Translations under genes and position numbers: made by a program | Source of the DNA: Arachidicoccus rhizosphaerae | GTDB taxonomy: Bacteria > Bacteroidota > Bacteroidia > Chitinophagales > Chitinophagaceae | Length of the DNA stretch: 64,000 bases | Direction: 5' to 3' | Assembly (NCBI RefSeq): GCF_900107765.1 | Contig: NZ_FNQY01000015.1 | Span: 55,391-119,390 of the forward strand | Shown: positions 28,046 through 38,065 of the stretch, in pieces | How positions within the stretch are numbered: the first letter of the stretch is position 1 | How the letters are laid out: each line of letters starts with the position of its first letter | Notes under the pieces: model-generated | What the model was told of the DNA's origin: nothing | Database searches by the model: none | What the model saw: the letters and a program-made list of their open reading frames with translations, nothing else

Positions 28046-31000
28046 TTAATTTGAGGTATCAGGAAAATCCATTCCTTTTCTACCTTCATCTGCATTCTCT
28101 CCTTTATCCTTTCTTTTTTGTTTATTTTTACCTGCACCATTACCCGGATGAGAATGATACGATTTTTTATAAGCACTGTTAAAAATCACCGGAAAGACTA
28201 ATAAAGAAAATATGGTGGCGCATATTAGCCCACCAATTACAACCCTTGCAAGTGGCCTTGCACTTTCTGAGCCGATTCCGGTTGCCATGGCTGCAGGCAG
28301 AAGCCCAATAATGGCCATAAGTGCAGTCATAAGAACCGGGCGAGTCAAAATATGGACGCCTTTGTGCACTGCTTCTCCTAATGGCAACCTTTGCCCATTA
28401 ACCTTATGTTCAAGGTTATCTTTAAAAGCTGATATCAATAGAACTCCTTCCAATATACAGATTCCAAAGAGGGCTATAAAGCCGATACCTGCAGAGATAC
28501 TGAAATTAGTACCTGTCAATAATAGCATAAATATCCCCCCAACCAAGGCAAATGGAACATTCAAAAAAACCAACCCGGCGTCCTTGAAACTTCCAAACAT
28601 TACAAAAAGTAATAAAAATATTAACAATAAGCTTATTGGCACCACTTGAGCCAGTCTATGCTGTGCTCTTTGCTGATTTTCGAAATCACCCTGCCAGACA
28701 AGGTCGTAGTCTTTATTAAGATGAATCTGCTTACCAACCTTTGCCCTAGCCTCTTCAATAGCGCTTCCCATATCCCTACCTCTCACAGAAAATTTTACTG
28801 CGGCATACCTTTCATGGTCATCTCTGAAGATTAGTGTAGGCCCAATTATGGTTTTTAAATTCGCGATTTCATGCAATGGTATTTGTACGCCCGACATGGA
28901 AGGAACCATTACATTGCTTATTTTCTCAATATCATTTCTATAAGATTCAGGAAATCGGATTCTTATATCAAATTTACGGATACCTTGATAAAGCTCCGTA
29001 GCGGCCTTACCGCCAATGGCCGTTTCAATAACTGCATTGGCCTGGGCAGTGGTAATTCCATAGATAGCCATTTTGGTCTGATCCAGATCAATTTGCAGTT
29101 GAGGTTGACCTATATTTTTAATAGCGCCAACATCGGCAATACCTGGAACAGTTTTAAGCATCGCTGCAATCTTTTCACACTCTGCTTCCATATAAGGCAG
29201 AGAATCACCATAAATTTTAGCAACGATTGAACCTTTTACCCCTGATACGGCCTCTTCCACATTATCCATAATCGGCTGGGAGAAATTCAGTTCAATTCCC
29301 GGAATAACTGACAAACTTTTATGAAGGCTATCAATAAGCTTATCAAGGGTAACTCCGCTCGGCCAGTCGTGCTGGCTATAAAGGGCGACATCACATTCGA
29401 TATTATAAAAACCTGTTACATCTGTCCCATCGTCCGGCCTCCCCGTTTGAGAAACTACCTTTTTTACTTCAGGAAAAGTCAGTAATTTCTGACGAATTTC
29501 ATCTGCGACTGTCTTAGATTTACCTAATGCAACACTATAGGGCAAGGAAGCGCGGATCCACAATGAGCCTTCATTCAACTCAGGCATAAACTCTGTTCCT
29601 AAAAATTTAAAGGAAAACAATCCAACTACCATTATTATCGCCGACAAAATAAATGTGAACCGTCTGTTTTTAAAGGTAAATTTAAAGGCGTGCATGACCC
29701 CGGAAGTTAACGTGTGCACGATCGGATTATGCCTTTCCCGCACATTTTTATTTAAAAGGACGCTTACCATGACCGGTACTAAAGTCAACGTAAATATTAA
29801 GGCTCCTACCAAGGCAAAGCCTAATGTATAAGCCAGAGGAGAGAACATCTTACCTTCTACTTTCTGAAAGGCAAAAATGGGCAATAAAGCGGTTATAATT
29901 ATTAGTTTAGAAAAGAAAATTGCCTTACCCAGCTTGGCTCCTTTTTTCTTAATCAGACTCATTTTAGCCAACTTATTAAATCTTTCCATCCCCATTGTTC
30001 GGGCTTGATGATCCATAATTACAAATAAACCTTCCACCATAACAACGGCCCCATCGATAATTATTCCAAAATCAATGGCTCCCATAGACAAAAGGTTAGC
30101 GGGCATTCCCATAAGCCTTAAACAAATAAAGGCAAACAATAAAGATAATGGAATTATTATGGATACAATTAAAGTGGTTCTCCAGTTAAACATAAATAGG
30201 GAAACTATAATTGTCACAAGTAGCATACCTTCAATCAGATTATGTAAAACTGTATGTGTTGCCAGATTCACCAGGTCTTCCCTGTCATAAAAAGGATTGA
30301 TTTTAACCCCAGCTGGCAGTTTTTTGCTATTTAATTCCTCAATCTTACTTTTTAACAAAGGAATCACGGCCTCTGGATTTTCGCCCCTGCGCATCAGCAC
30401 AATCCCTTCAACCACGTCATCATTATTAGTAGTGCCCAGTCTTTTACCAACAGAATCGATAGCATCTGTTCTGCCAACTGTCCCTAATCGTGGCAAATGC
30501 GAGACCACCACATCTGCGATATCGCCAATAACAACAGGCACACCGTTTATATTAGTGACCGTTACATTTTTAATTTCATCAATACTATTAAGCAATCCAA
30601 TTCCCCGGACCACATAAGCCTGGTCATTTTTCTCAATCATATCCCCACCAATATTAATATTGGAATTCGCCACAGCGTCGTATACATCCAGCAAATTGAT
30701 CCCGAGACTTTTAATTTTTTCTGGTTGCACCTGAATCTCAAAAGTCTTAACCATGCCTCCGAATGCAGTTACATCAGCCACACCAGGCACGGATCTTAAT
30801 TCACGGTCCACAATCCAATCCTGGATAGTTTTCAACTCCATGGGACCATAAACATTACTTTTTAGCGTATACCGAAAGATTTCACCTGTTGGGCCAGTAG
30901 GAGGCTGAATATCCGGTTTAACTCCATTTGGCAGATCGGCATTGCCAATCAGGTTATTAATTTGTATTCTGGCGTCTTTATCCGTTACATGGTCGTCAAA

Positions 31001-31297
31001 AGTCACCTTTACAGTCGAGAGTCCAAAAATACTGGTACTTCTGATATGTGCTTTTTCCTGGGCTGCATTTAAAGCGATTTCAATGGGAATAGTTACAAAC
31101 TTCTCCACCTCCTCTGCGCTCCTGCCCGGCCATTGGGAAATGATGGTAACACTGGTATTAGTCACATCAGGAAAGGCGTCAATAGGTGTATTTTTAAAGC
31201 TGATTATTCCAGCAATCGCTAAGAGTCCTACAAGGAAAAATGTAAAATATTTATATTTAAGAGAGACGCCTATTACGCCTTTGATTAATTTATTCAT
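28046..31297 (-). CDS. CzcA-type heavy-metal efflux RND pump
   Basis: A 1083-residue inner-membrane proton/metal antiporter of the CusA/CzcA (HME-RND) family. The first helix (YFTFFLVGLLAIAGIISF) precedes the DAFPDVTNTSVTI strand; a second block of helices begins near residue 345. The helix-4 motif is DFGIIIDGAVVMVEG with Asp409, Asp415 and Glu422. This form belongs to the divalent-cation pumps (Zn/Co/Cd/Ni), whereas copper/silver CusA proteins have a different sequence here. A charged, partly His-containing cytoplasmic tail (YHSHPGN…) closes the protein. It forms a tripartite system with the adaptor and TolC-like genes just upstream in the same operon, expelling metal from periplasm and cytosol across the outer membrane. 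Confidence 0.94.
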   Translation of the reverse strand: MNKLIKGVIGVSLKYKYFTFFLVGLLAIAGIISFKNTPIDAFPDVTNTSVTIISQWPGRSAEEVEKFVTIPIEIALNAAQEKAHIRSTSIFGLSTVKVTFDDHVTDKDARIQINNLIGNADLPNGVKPDIQPPTGPTGEIFRYTLKSNVYGPMELKTIQDWIVDRELRSVPGVADVTAFGGMVKTFEIQVQPEKIKSLGINLLDVYDAVANSNINIGGDMIEKNDQAYVVRGIGLLNSIDEIKNVTVTNINGVPVVIGDIADVVVSHLPRLGTVGRTDAIDSVGKRLGTTNNDDVVEGIVLMRRGENPEAVIPLLKSKIEELNSKKLPAGVKINPFYDREDLVNLATHTVLHNLIEGMLLVTIIVSLFMFNWRTTLIVSIIIPLSLLFAFICLRLMGMPANLLSMGAIDFGIIIDGAVVMVEGLFVIMDHQARTMGMERFNKLAKMSLIKKKGAKLGKAIFFSKLIIITALLPIFAFQKVEGKMFSPLAYTLGFALVGALIFTLTLVPVMVSVLLNKNVRERHNPIVHTLTSGVMHAFKFTFKNRRFTFILSAIIMVVGLFSFKFLGTEFMPELNEGSLWIRASLPYSVALGKSKTVADEIRQKLLTFPEVKKVVSQTGRPDDGTDVTGFYNIECDVALYSQHDWPSGVTLDKLIDSLHKSLSVIPGIELNFSQPIMDNVEEAVSGVKGSIVAKIYGDSLPYMEAECEKIAAMLKTVPGIADVGAIKNIGQPQLQIDLDQTKMAIYGITTAQANAVIETAIGGKAATELYQGIRKFDIRIRFPESYRNDIEKISNVMVPSMSGVQIPLHEIANLKTIIGPTLIFRDDHERYAAVKFSVRGRDMGSAIEEARAKVGKQIHLNKDYDLVWQGDFENQQRAQHRLAQVVPISLLLIFLLLFVMFGSFKDAGLVFLNVPFALVGGIFMLLLTGTNFSISAGIGFIALFGICILEGVLLISAFKDNLEHKVNGQRLPLGEAVHKGVHILTRPVLMTALMAIIGLLPAAMATGIGSESARPLARVVIGGLICATIFSLLVFPVIFNSAYKKSYHSHPGNGAGKNKQKRKDKGENADEGRKGMDFPDTSN

Positions 31298-31397
31298 GTC
31301 ACTTGATTATAGATAAAAAAGATCCAGACAACAACCCCTTGCTGTTCAATAACTAAATTCTGAAATGCCGTTAGATTACTTTAATTAAAAAATCTAC

Positions 31398-32582
31398 TTA
31401 TTGCAACAAGGCATTATATAACAATAGCTGATCTTTTGTCACCACGGCCTCACCTGCATGTAATCCAGTCTGGATATACGTCATATTTCCCTCAGAGGTG
31501 GTTGGCAGAACTTCTCTGACAGACAGGCTATCTCCCCCACCTCGTACCAGAACATAATGCGTATTATTGTCAAAAATGATAGCCGATGAAGGAATAGCAA
31601 TTAAGCTATCTTTACCAGGATAATGAATCTTCACAGAAGCAAACATTTCAGGTTTTAAAAGACCATGGTTATTTTCTATTTTAATGCGCGCCTGCATGGT
31701 TTTACTAACCGGATCTAAAAAGTTATATACCTTATCAATGGTTCCATGAAAAACAGAATCCGGATAACTGATGGAGGTTATATCTGCCTTATAACCTTCC
31801 TTGACCTTTGGAATATCTGTTTCAAAGATATTGGCCACCACCCAGACATCATTGATTTCGGAGATGGTAAACAAGCTTTGATTATTATCACTGGTAATGG
31901 CCATTCCATTATTGATATTTTTTTGGATAATATATCCAGAAATCGGTGCCAGTATTTCATAAGTTGACCCAGAACCTTTTCTATAAATCTGAAATAGATT
32001 TTCAACCTGAATAATGGCGGCTTGCGCTTTACTTACCTCGCTTTGAGCATCTGTAACATCTCTGTCTGTTGCCAACTGAGAACTTTTTAGATCTTTTTCA
32101 ACTTTTAAATGCTTTTGAGCCACCAGCAAATTGCTTCTGGCATCTGAAAGCTGGTTTTCATAGGACGCAATTTCTCCGCTATGAACTACAGCCAGCAATT
32201 GTCCTTTTTGGACAAAGTCTCCTAATTGTACTTTTATCTGTGTGGCATACCCTGTTAAAGTCGGAAAAACCTGAATCAGCTTGCTGTCATCTACAGTAAC
32301 CTTTCCGCTTACAGTAAATACCCCTGCCACCTTTTCATAATGCACTGTATCTAACTGTGCTCCCGCCAACATATTACGGCTTATAGGAAGTTTAGCTTCT
32401 CTTTCAGCAGTACTTTCTGATTCAGATTTGGCATCCTGCAACCCTGTTTTATCTTTGCCATTATGACCTGTACAGGCAGCAAAAACAATCATGCAGCTTA
32501 ATGCCAAATACATTATAAAAAGATTTCGACGATTCTGCCCTAAATGGGATTTATTTATAAAATTCAAAAAACAACTATTCAT
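31398..32582 (-). CDS. RND efflux periplasmic adaptor (CusB/CzcB family)
   Basis: A 394-residue membrane-fusion lipoprotein; the lipobox lies in MIVFAAC (Cys37), preceded by a 20-residue basic tail. An in-frame Met at residue 24 could be the true start. Barrel-sandwich halves flank a coiled-coil hairpin (about 145-215: SYENQLSDARSNLLVAQKHLKVEKDLK … DVTDAQSEVSKAQAAIIQVENLFQIY), followed by a beta-barrel domain (INDVWVVANIFETDIPKVKEGYKADI) and a membrane-proximal domain. It links the CzcA pump to the outer-membrane channel. The gene sits between the TolC-like and pump genes with about 60-100 base gaps, as in other czc/cus operons. No extra N-terminal metal-binding His/Met cluster is seen. Confidence 0.92.
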   Translation of the reverse strand: MNSCFLNFINKSHLGQNRRNLFIMYLALSCMIVFAACTGHNGKDKTGLQDAKSESESTAEREAKLPISRNMLAGAQLDTVHYEKVAGVFTVSGKVTVDDSKLIQVFPTLTGYATQIKVQLGDFVQKGQLLAVVHSGEIASYENQLSDARSNLLVAQKHLKVEKDLKSSQLATDRDVTDAQSEVSKAQAAIIQVENLFQIYRKGSGSTYEILAPISGYIIQKNINNGMAITSDNNQSLFTISEINDVWVVANIFETDIPKVKEGYKADITSISYPDSVFHGTIDKVYNFLDPVSKTMQARIKIENNHGLLKPEMFASVKIHYPGKDSLIAIPSSAIIFDNNTHYVLVRGGGDSLSVREVLPTTSEGNMTYIQTGLHAGEAVVTKDQLLLYNALLQ

Positions 32583-32641
32583 TTTAAATTTTTTCAGTTT
32601 TCTTATTTATCGATGGGGTATTATATATTAAGAGCAATGCG

Positions 32642-33982
32642 TTATTCCTCTGTCTGTAAGGAACTCCCTACAGCGTATTCTAAATCATTAAAAGCATTTA
32701 ATAATGCACTGTAATAACCATTCTGGTCATTGTAATTATCGCTATAGCTATTAAAAAAGTCAATAAATTGAAGTAAAGTGATATTTCCTTTGGTAAAATT
32801 ATCAGCCACCTGACTTATCAGTGTGTAAAAATTTTGCTGAAAATCATTTAGTTCTCTTGGCTTGAAAGCCTCTTTATAATCTTTGTATTTTCGATAAGCC
32901 CCCGAGACTTCAGTTATCACTATGTTTTGTTGCTGCTCCCCTTTAATTCCGGCCTGATCTACCAGTAAACGGGCACTGCGAATATTCCCTTGATTTCTGT
33001 TCCAAAAAGGCAAATCAATTCCTAATGTTAATCCCATATAATTATGCACCACTCCAGAGTTCTGATCATAGGAGGCCCCCACATGTAAATCAGGTACCGC
33101 AATTGCCTTTTGTAACTGATAATTCGCAACTGCTGTTTTTTTATCCAGCACGCTCATCTGCATATCCGGCCTTACGGTTAACGCTTTTTGGATTAAACCG
33201 CTCAACATCAGGTTACCAGGCAACCGACTGGATATTCCCACTTCCTTATAAACAGGCAGAATCGGAGTGGTAATTCCTAATAATTGCTGTAAAGATTGTT
33301 GCAGATCATTTAGTTGACTTAATGCAGAAAGCACATCATTTTTCAAACTAATCTGCAGTTGTCTTAAACGCATATAATCTCCGTGAGCCACACTGCCGCT
33401 GGAATCTGCCTTTTGATAAGCCGCGACGATTCTATCCAGAATCTGTTGCTGTTCTTTAAGCACCTGGATGCTCCTGTATTTAAAATAATAATCGGTAAAG
33501 CTGGCATGAAGCTGCCATTTTAAAGTGCGCATTAGATTCATAAAACTAGCTTCACTATAATCAGCGTTAAATGTTGCCAGGGCCACTGATTTACTTCGCT
33601 TACCTGCCAATTGTATAATCTGGTCAACTGTATAAGCAGTCTCACCTGATTTGCCAAAATTTGGCTTCAGGTGATTTATACTATTCATGCCTAATTCTGC
33701 AGTAAAACTTGGATTATCCCATAAACGGGCCTGACGAATCAGCGCCGAATCAGAGCTGACCTGATAACGACTTACCAGCAGATCAAAATTATGGTTTAAA
33801 AATAGGCTGTCTGTCTGTTCTAATGAGAGCATCAGCGTATCATTATCAGCATCCTCCTGACTTACTAATTGATGCGGAATCGGCCTAGGCAAGCTCCTTT
33901 GTTGCGCCTTTAAACTACTGCCCCCAAACCAAATCATAACTGCTATTATCCACCATTTCAGGTATTTTGTCCTTATTTGCAC
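32642..33982 (-). CDS. TolC-family outer-membrane efflux channel (CzcC/CusC-like)
   Basis: A 446-residue outer-membrane factor. Signal peptide (KWWIIAVMIWFGGSSLKAQ), then two homologous repeats of long helices and short strands: LSLEQTDSLFLNHNFDLLVSRYQVSSDSALIRQARLWDNPSF in the first half and LTVRPDMQMSVLDKKTAVANYQLQKAIAVPDLHVGASYDQ in the second. LTLGIDLPFWNRNQGNIRSA is the usual conserved segment. It provides the outer-membrane duct of the metal efflux complex. The C-terminal part (NGYYSALLNAFNDLEYAVG) is as expected, so the protein is full length. The gene follows the sensor kinase by 73 bases. Confidence 0.92.
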   Translation of the reverse strand: MQIRTKYLKWWIIAVMIWFGGSSLKAQQRSLPRPIPHQLVSQEDADNDTLMLSLEQTDSLFLNHNFDLLVSRYQVSSDSALIRQARLWDNPSFTAELGMNSINHLKPNFGKSGETAYTVDQIIQLAGKRSKSVALATFNADYSEASFMNLMRTLKWQLHASFTDYYFKYRSIQVLKEQQQILDRIVAAYQKADSSGSVAHGDYMRLRQLQISLKNDVLSALSQLNDLQQSLQQLLGITTPILPVYKEVGISSRLPGNLMLSGLIQKALTVRPDMQMSVLDKKTAVANYQLQKAIAVPDLHVGASYDQNSGVVHNYMGLTLGIDLPFWNRNQGNIRSARLLVDQAGIKGEQQQNIVITEVSGAYRKYKDYKEAFKPRELNDFQQNFYTLISQVADNFTKGNITLLQFIDFFNSYSDNYNDQNGYYSALLNAFNDLEYAVGSSLQTEE

Positions 33983-34055
33983 GCTTTTCTTGTTTGATTT
34001 ACAGGCGGCAAATGTTGTGTTTAAGACCTTAAAAAGACCTTAAGGCAGATAAAAA

Positions 34056-35450
34056 TCAACTTAAAGGCAATTTTATTGTGAAAATATTAGCTAGCTCAAC
34101 ACCTTGAGAATTCTTATTAGAAACCGTTGTAACCTCCGTATGGTAGCTTATAGAGCCTTTATGCAATTGAATGATCTTGTGCACCATTACAAGTCCCAGT
34201 CCGAACCCTCCTTTATTCTTACTATTTTCACCACGGAAAAAATAATTAAAAAGATAAGCCTGTTCTGCTTCATTTATTACAGGGCCATCATTTTTAAATT
34301 CCAGATATATATGGTCCTGTTCGGTTTTAATTGTAATGGATGCCTCCGGACGCATACTATAGCGAATACAATTCATCAATAAGTTCGTTATAGCAATGCT
34401 GATAAGTTTTGGATTACACAATACCTTCAACCCGCCTTCATTCTCCAGTTCGCCAAATGTCACTTTAAACTGATAATTTGGTGCTAATACCTGAAGCTTC
34501 TCAATCACATCAAAGAGTAGTTCGTCCACCCTGTACCGCATTGTCAGGGCCTGATTGCCTGTTTCCAGTTTAGAAATTTCTAAAAGAGCATTAATCGTTT
34601 CTCCTAGGGAGAGTGTGTTTTCTTTCTGGACGGTGATAAAAGATTTAATAATTTCAGGATCCGATTGCTTTTCCATTTGATCAAAATTGGAAACTAATAT
34701 AGCAATGGGGGTCTTTAGTTCATGAGATATATGATGAACCGCATGCATTTGAAAGGCAAAAGCATTATCCAATCTTCTCATTAACTCATTAAAGCGAATA
34801 GCCAGGTAATTAATTTCGTCTTTTGTTTTGGGTACTGTAATGGATGCGTTACCTAATTCCAGGCTAATATGGTTCATTTCCTGGGCCATTTTATTGATAG
34901 GGGAGGAAATTTGTCTGGAAAGATAGAAGGTTACAATCAGCGTCACAACGCTAATAAAAGCAAATGCCCCCCAAAGGATATAAGCCAGAATTTTTTTTTG
35001 TGTATAACCAAACCGGTCATAAGCTTTATAAATCCCGTAAAAGCTTCGCCCATCCATATTAATATAAACCCCGACAACATCAAATTTCCCCTCCTTGGTT
35101 TCAATCCAGGTTTTATGAGGCCCCAGGATACTCAATATATGGGTTGATTGATGAATTTTAGTATCATCCAGGCTGGCATAGATCAAACGCTTATTGCCAT
35201 CAAAAAGAAGCATTTTCTCATCATAAATATCGTTGATGGTTATTCGGTCCAGATTATTCAGCAAGGTCTGGCTAACGTGCTGAACTTCCCCCAGAAATTT
35301 TAAGGAAAAAGTAATTTTTTCACTAAGTCTGTCCTGAAACTCCTCTCTTCTGTAAATTCCAAAAAGGGCATAAATCAAATACAGCACGATAGCAGTAAGC
35401 GCAATCGTCGTCACAGAAAAATAAAGCAGAATTTTCTTTCTGATTTTCAT
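34056..35450 (-). CDS. Sensor histidine kinase of the metal-efflux operon
   Basis: A 464-residue membrane kinase. Two transmembrane helices (ILLYFSVTTIALTAIVLYLIYALFG near the start; ILAYILWGAFAFISVVTLIVTFYL at about 155-180) bracket a periplasmic sensor region. They are followed by HAMP (ISSPINKMAQEMNHISLELG), HisKA with the phospho-acceptor His in HHISHELKTPIAIL, and HATPase_c (LLMNCIRYSMRPE, GFGLGLVMVHKIIQLHKG). The start codon overlaps the response-regulator stop in ATGA, so translation is coupled. By position it senses periplasmic metal and controls the RND pump genes downstream, as CusS/CzcS do; the metal is not determined by sequence. Confidence 0.92.
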   Translation of the reverse strand: MKIRKKILLYFSVTTIALTAIVLYLIYALFGIYRREEFQDRLSEKITFSLKFLGEVQHVSQTLLNNLDRITINDIYDEKMLLFDGNKRLIYASLDDTKIHQSTHILSILGPHKTWIETKEGKFDVVGVYINMDGRSFYGIYKAYDRFGYTQKKILAYILWGAFAFISVVTLIVTFYLSRQISSPINKMAQEMNHISLELGNASITVPKTKDEINYLAIRFNELMRRLDNAFAFQMHAVHHISHELKTPIAILVSNFDQMEKQSDPEIIKSFITVQKENTLSLGETINALLEISKLETGNQALTMRYRVDELLFDVIEKLQVLAPNYQFKVTFGELENEGGLKVLCNPKLISIAITNLLMNCIRYSMRPEASITIKTEQDHIYLEFKNDGPVINEAEQAYLFNYFFRGENSKNKGGFGLGLVMVHKIIQLHKGSISYHTEVTTVSNKNSQGVELANIFTIKLPLS

Positions 35451-36157
35451 GCCCCTTCAATTTGTTGCGTCTCTATATAATAACCATAACCAATCCTGGT
35501 TTTAATTAGTTGATAACCAAATGGTTTATCTATTTTATTGCGAAGAAAATTGACATATACCTCAATCGTATTGGTATTATGATCAAACAGGCTCCCCCAA
35601 ATTTCTTTTACCAGGTCTTTTTTAGATACAGAAGCTCCGCCGGCTTCCACCAACTTTAATAATATCTGGAATTCTCTTGGTGTCAGATCGATATTATGAC
35701 CAGCCCTATTAACCCTTTTATCTTTTAAATCTAGCACAAGATCATTAATTCTTAAATACTTGCTTTCGCCTTTGTTCCCTTTGTTTACCTCTCCCTTCCC
35801 TTTTCTTTTAATTAAAGAATTCACCCGCAAGGACAATTCTTTCATATAAAAAGGTTTGGTCACATAATCATCAGCACCACTCTCAAACCCCTGGACTTTA
35901 TCCTCTAATTCATCAAATGCGGTCAGTAGTATTATTGGTGTAAGGTTATCCGCATGTCTGATTATTTTACATAACTCAAACCCGCTTTTACCCGGCAGAT
36001 TAATATCTAGTATTATACAGTCAAAGCTGCCTGTTTTAATAGCCTCCTCTCCCGCCAATCCGTCACGACATAACAATACCTCAAAACCATCTTCTTTTAG
36101 AGCGATTTCTACATTTTTACCAATTATCTGATCATCCTCAACAATCAATATATGCAT
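35447..36157 (-). CDS. OmpR/PhoB-type response regulator (CusR/CzcR-like)
   Basis: A 236-residue regulator. The receiver domain has the acidic pair in VEDDQ, phospho-acceptor Asp in CIILDINLPGKSG (about residue 51), Thr in LLTAFD and Lys in VTKPFYMKEL. The C-terminal winged-helix domain has DLTPREFQILLKLVEAGGASVSKKDLVKEIWG and the recognition-helix region NTIEVYVNFLRNKIDKPFGYQLIKTRIGYGYYI. It is the first gene of a five-gene minus-strand operon and overlaps the kinase by four bases. It probably activates its own operon in response to excess metal. Confidence 0.94.
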   Translation of the reverse strand: MHILIVEDDQIIGKNVEIALKEDGFEVLLCRDGLAGEEAIKTGSFDCIILDINLPGKSGFELCKIIRHADNLTPIILLTAFDELEDKVQGFESGADDYVTKPFYMKELSLRVNSLIKRKGKGEVNKGNKGESKYLRINDLVLDLKDKRVNRAGHNIDLTPREFQILLKLVEAGGASVSKKDLVKEIWGSLFDHNTNTIEVYVNFLRNKIDKPFGYQLIKTRIGYGYYIETQQIEGA

Positions 36158-36527
36158 AAAGTCCCTTTCATTTTAAAGCTCAATAATTATCCTTCAACCC
36201 GGTTTAATCCGTGCTTGCAGGTAATTGCACAACAAACTTCCGCTTTTTTTCTGAACCTAAGGCCAAATTTAGCATAATAGCATACTTATTTTACCTTCCT
36301 TTATCCCGGCAATATTTTTGTATGCCTTTCAAAAACAAGGGCAGATGGAAATACCATAGATGCTCCCATGAACTTACTAACAAATGGTAACTAATTGGCT
36401 ATAAGGTAAATTTACTTAAATACCGGATAAATTATTGCCTCCGGTTCCGGGCATTAGTTATACATTTGAATAAGCAAAGCATCTACTAATCAAGTGTAAA
36501 AATCATTACACCACAAATTAAACCAGT
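36158..36527. other. Divergent control region, efflux operon / aminotransferase
   Basis: 370 bases between the response-regulator gene (-) and the aminotransferase gene (+). It presumably holds both promoters. I saw no coding frame and no clear symmetric operator that I could assign to the response regulator. Confidence 0.5.
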
Positions 36528-37721
36528 ATGGCAGTCCAGTTGGCTCATCGTATGGCCAGTATCAAAGAATCAGAAATCAGAGAGATTTTAAAAGTCACCC
36601 AACAACCCGACGTTATTTCCTTTGCAGGAGGCCTACCGGCCCCCGAACTATTCCCTATTGAAGCCATTGACCGGGTACAGCATTTAGTATTACAGGAGTC
36701 TGGCACCCAAGCGCTGCAATACACTACTACCGAGGGATATCCTCCTCTAAGGCACTGGATTGCAGAACGCATGAACAGCAGACTGGGAACAGATTTTGAT
36801 GCAGATAACATTCTGATTACCCATGGCTCTCAACAAGGTCTGGATTTATCGGGCAAGGTCTTTTTAGATCAGGACGATATTGTGCTCTGTGAAAGCCCAA
36901 CCTATCTGGCAGCCATCAGCGCCTTTAAAGCGTACGGATGCAGGTTCATAGAAATTCCTACTGATCAGCAGGGCATGGACATGGAGGCGCTGGAAGCAGC
37001 CTTAGCGTCAACAGAAAGGATAAAACTAATCTACGTTATCCCGACTTTCCAGAATCCGACCGGTAAGACCTGGAATTTAAAAAAACGTCAGCAGTTAGCT
37101 GAACTTGCCAGCAAATATAATGTAGCAGTCATTGAGGACAACCCATATGGCGAGTTAAGGTTTGAAGGCGAAGACCTCCCCTCTGTCAGAACTTTTGACA
37201 AAACAGGTCAAATACTTTGCACCGGAAGCTTCTCTAAGATCTTCTGCCCGGGTTTCAGGATCGGCTGGATTGCAGCCGATAAGGAACTGATCCGTAAATA
37301 CGTCCTCATCAAACAAGGAACAGATCTGCAATGTAACACCATTGCACAGATGGTGATCGCTAAATACCTGGAACTATATGATATTGATGAGCACATTCAA
37401 AAGATAGCGGCACTCTATAAAAAACGGCGCGACATAGCGCTACAGGCTATCCAGCGTTATTTCCCCGAAAACATAAGCTATACTTATCCACAGGGAGGCT
37501 TATTTACCTGGATGGAATTACCGGAAAATGCCAGCGCCAGGCACTTACTTGAATTAGCCCTGCAATCAAAAATTGCCTTTGTACCCGGCGGCTCATTTTT
37601 CCCCAATAACCCCAAAGAAAACACCCTAAGGCTTAACTACTCTAATATGTCAGAGGAACGTATTGATGCGGGCCTTCAAACTCTGGGCGGCATTTTAAAA
37701 GAATACCTGGCAAGACTATAA
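36528..37721 (+). CDS. PLP-dependent aminotransferase, fold type I (2-aminoadipate transaminase/LysN-like)
   Basis: A 397-residue soluble aminotransferase, full length. ISFAGGLPAPELFP near the N-terminus is typical of the 2-aminoadipate/MocR-related group. NPTG is at 176-179, the PLP-ring Asp in VIEDNPYGEL at about 204, the Schiff-base Lys237 in CTGSFSKIFCPGFRIGW, and the substrate-carboxylate Arg in NTLRLNYSN. There is no N-terminal GntR domain, so it is an enzyme rather than a MocR regulator. Probable reactions are transamination of 2-aminoadipate, aromatic or branched-chain amino acids with 2-oxoglutarate; sequence alone does not decide. It stands alone, with a hairpin downstream. Confidence 0.9.
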   Translation: MAVQLAHRMASIKESEIREILKVTQQPDVISFAGGLPAPELFPIEAIDRVQHLVLQESGTQALQYTTTEGYPPLRHWIAERMNSRLGTDFDADNILITHGSQQGLDLSGKVFLDQDDIVLCESPTYLAAISAFKAYGCRFIEIPTDQQGMDMEALEAALASTERIKLIYVIPTFQNPTGKTWNLKKRQQLAELASKYNVAVIEDNPYGELRFEGEDLPSVRTFDKTGQILCTGSFSKIFCPGFRIGWIAADKELIRKYVLIKQGTDLQCNTIAQMVIAKYLELYDIDEHIQKIAALYKKRRDIALQAIQRYFPENISYTYPQGGLFTWMELPENASARHLLELALQSKIAFVPGGSFFPNNPKENTLRLNYSNMSEERIDAGLQTLGGILKEYLARL

Positions 37722-37775
37722 AAGGGAAAGCATTACTCACCTAGTTTTCAGCCCCTTATCTATCCTTCTACTAAC

Positions 37776-37818
37776 AATAACCACTTGTGAAAGAATGTTT
37801 CAATCACAAGGGGTTATT
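37776..37818 (+). terminator. Terminator-like hairpin after the aminotransferase
   Basis: Stem AATAACCACTTGTGA (37776-37790) pairs with TCACAAGGGGTTATT (37804-37818) with one mismatch, followed by a weak T-rich stretch (GTCATTT). It lies about 55 bases after the stop. The poor T-tract keeps the call modest. Confidence 0.55.
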
Positions 37819-38065
37819 GTCATTTAGCCAGTCATCACATTCCTCCTGCCTGCAACTAAACAGCTTCCAGCCAGCCTGCTAACCGAAGGCAATTTCAACC
37901 GCAATGTTAATAACCGGTACACCTGATAAAATTTTCATATTTTCATAACGGTTTTGATGGGGAGTGGCAAGATGGTCTGAACTGGCTACTTTAAAACTTC
38001 GTCCCTATTTAAAGGCTATCCCTACTTGCTTCATCACCTAAATTTTAAACTATAAAAAATTGTCT
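37819..38065. other. Upstream region of the GH97 gene
   Basis: With the preceding terminator this makes a 340-base gap. I see no gene. It presumably holds the GH97 promoter, not resolved here. Confidence 0.45.

Noticed and set aside
28212..28649. 145-codon open frame on the plus strand
   Set aside because: Antisense to the CzcA-type pump gene; no protein-family features.
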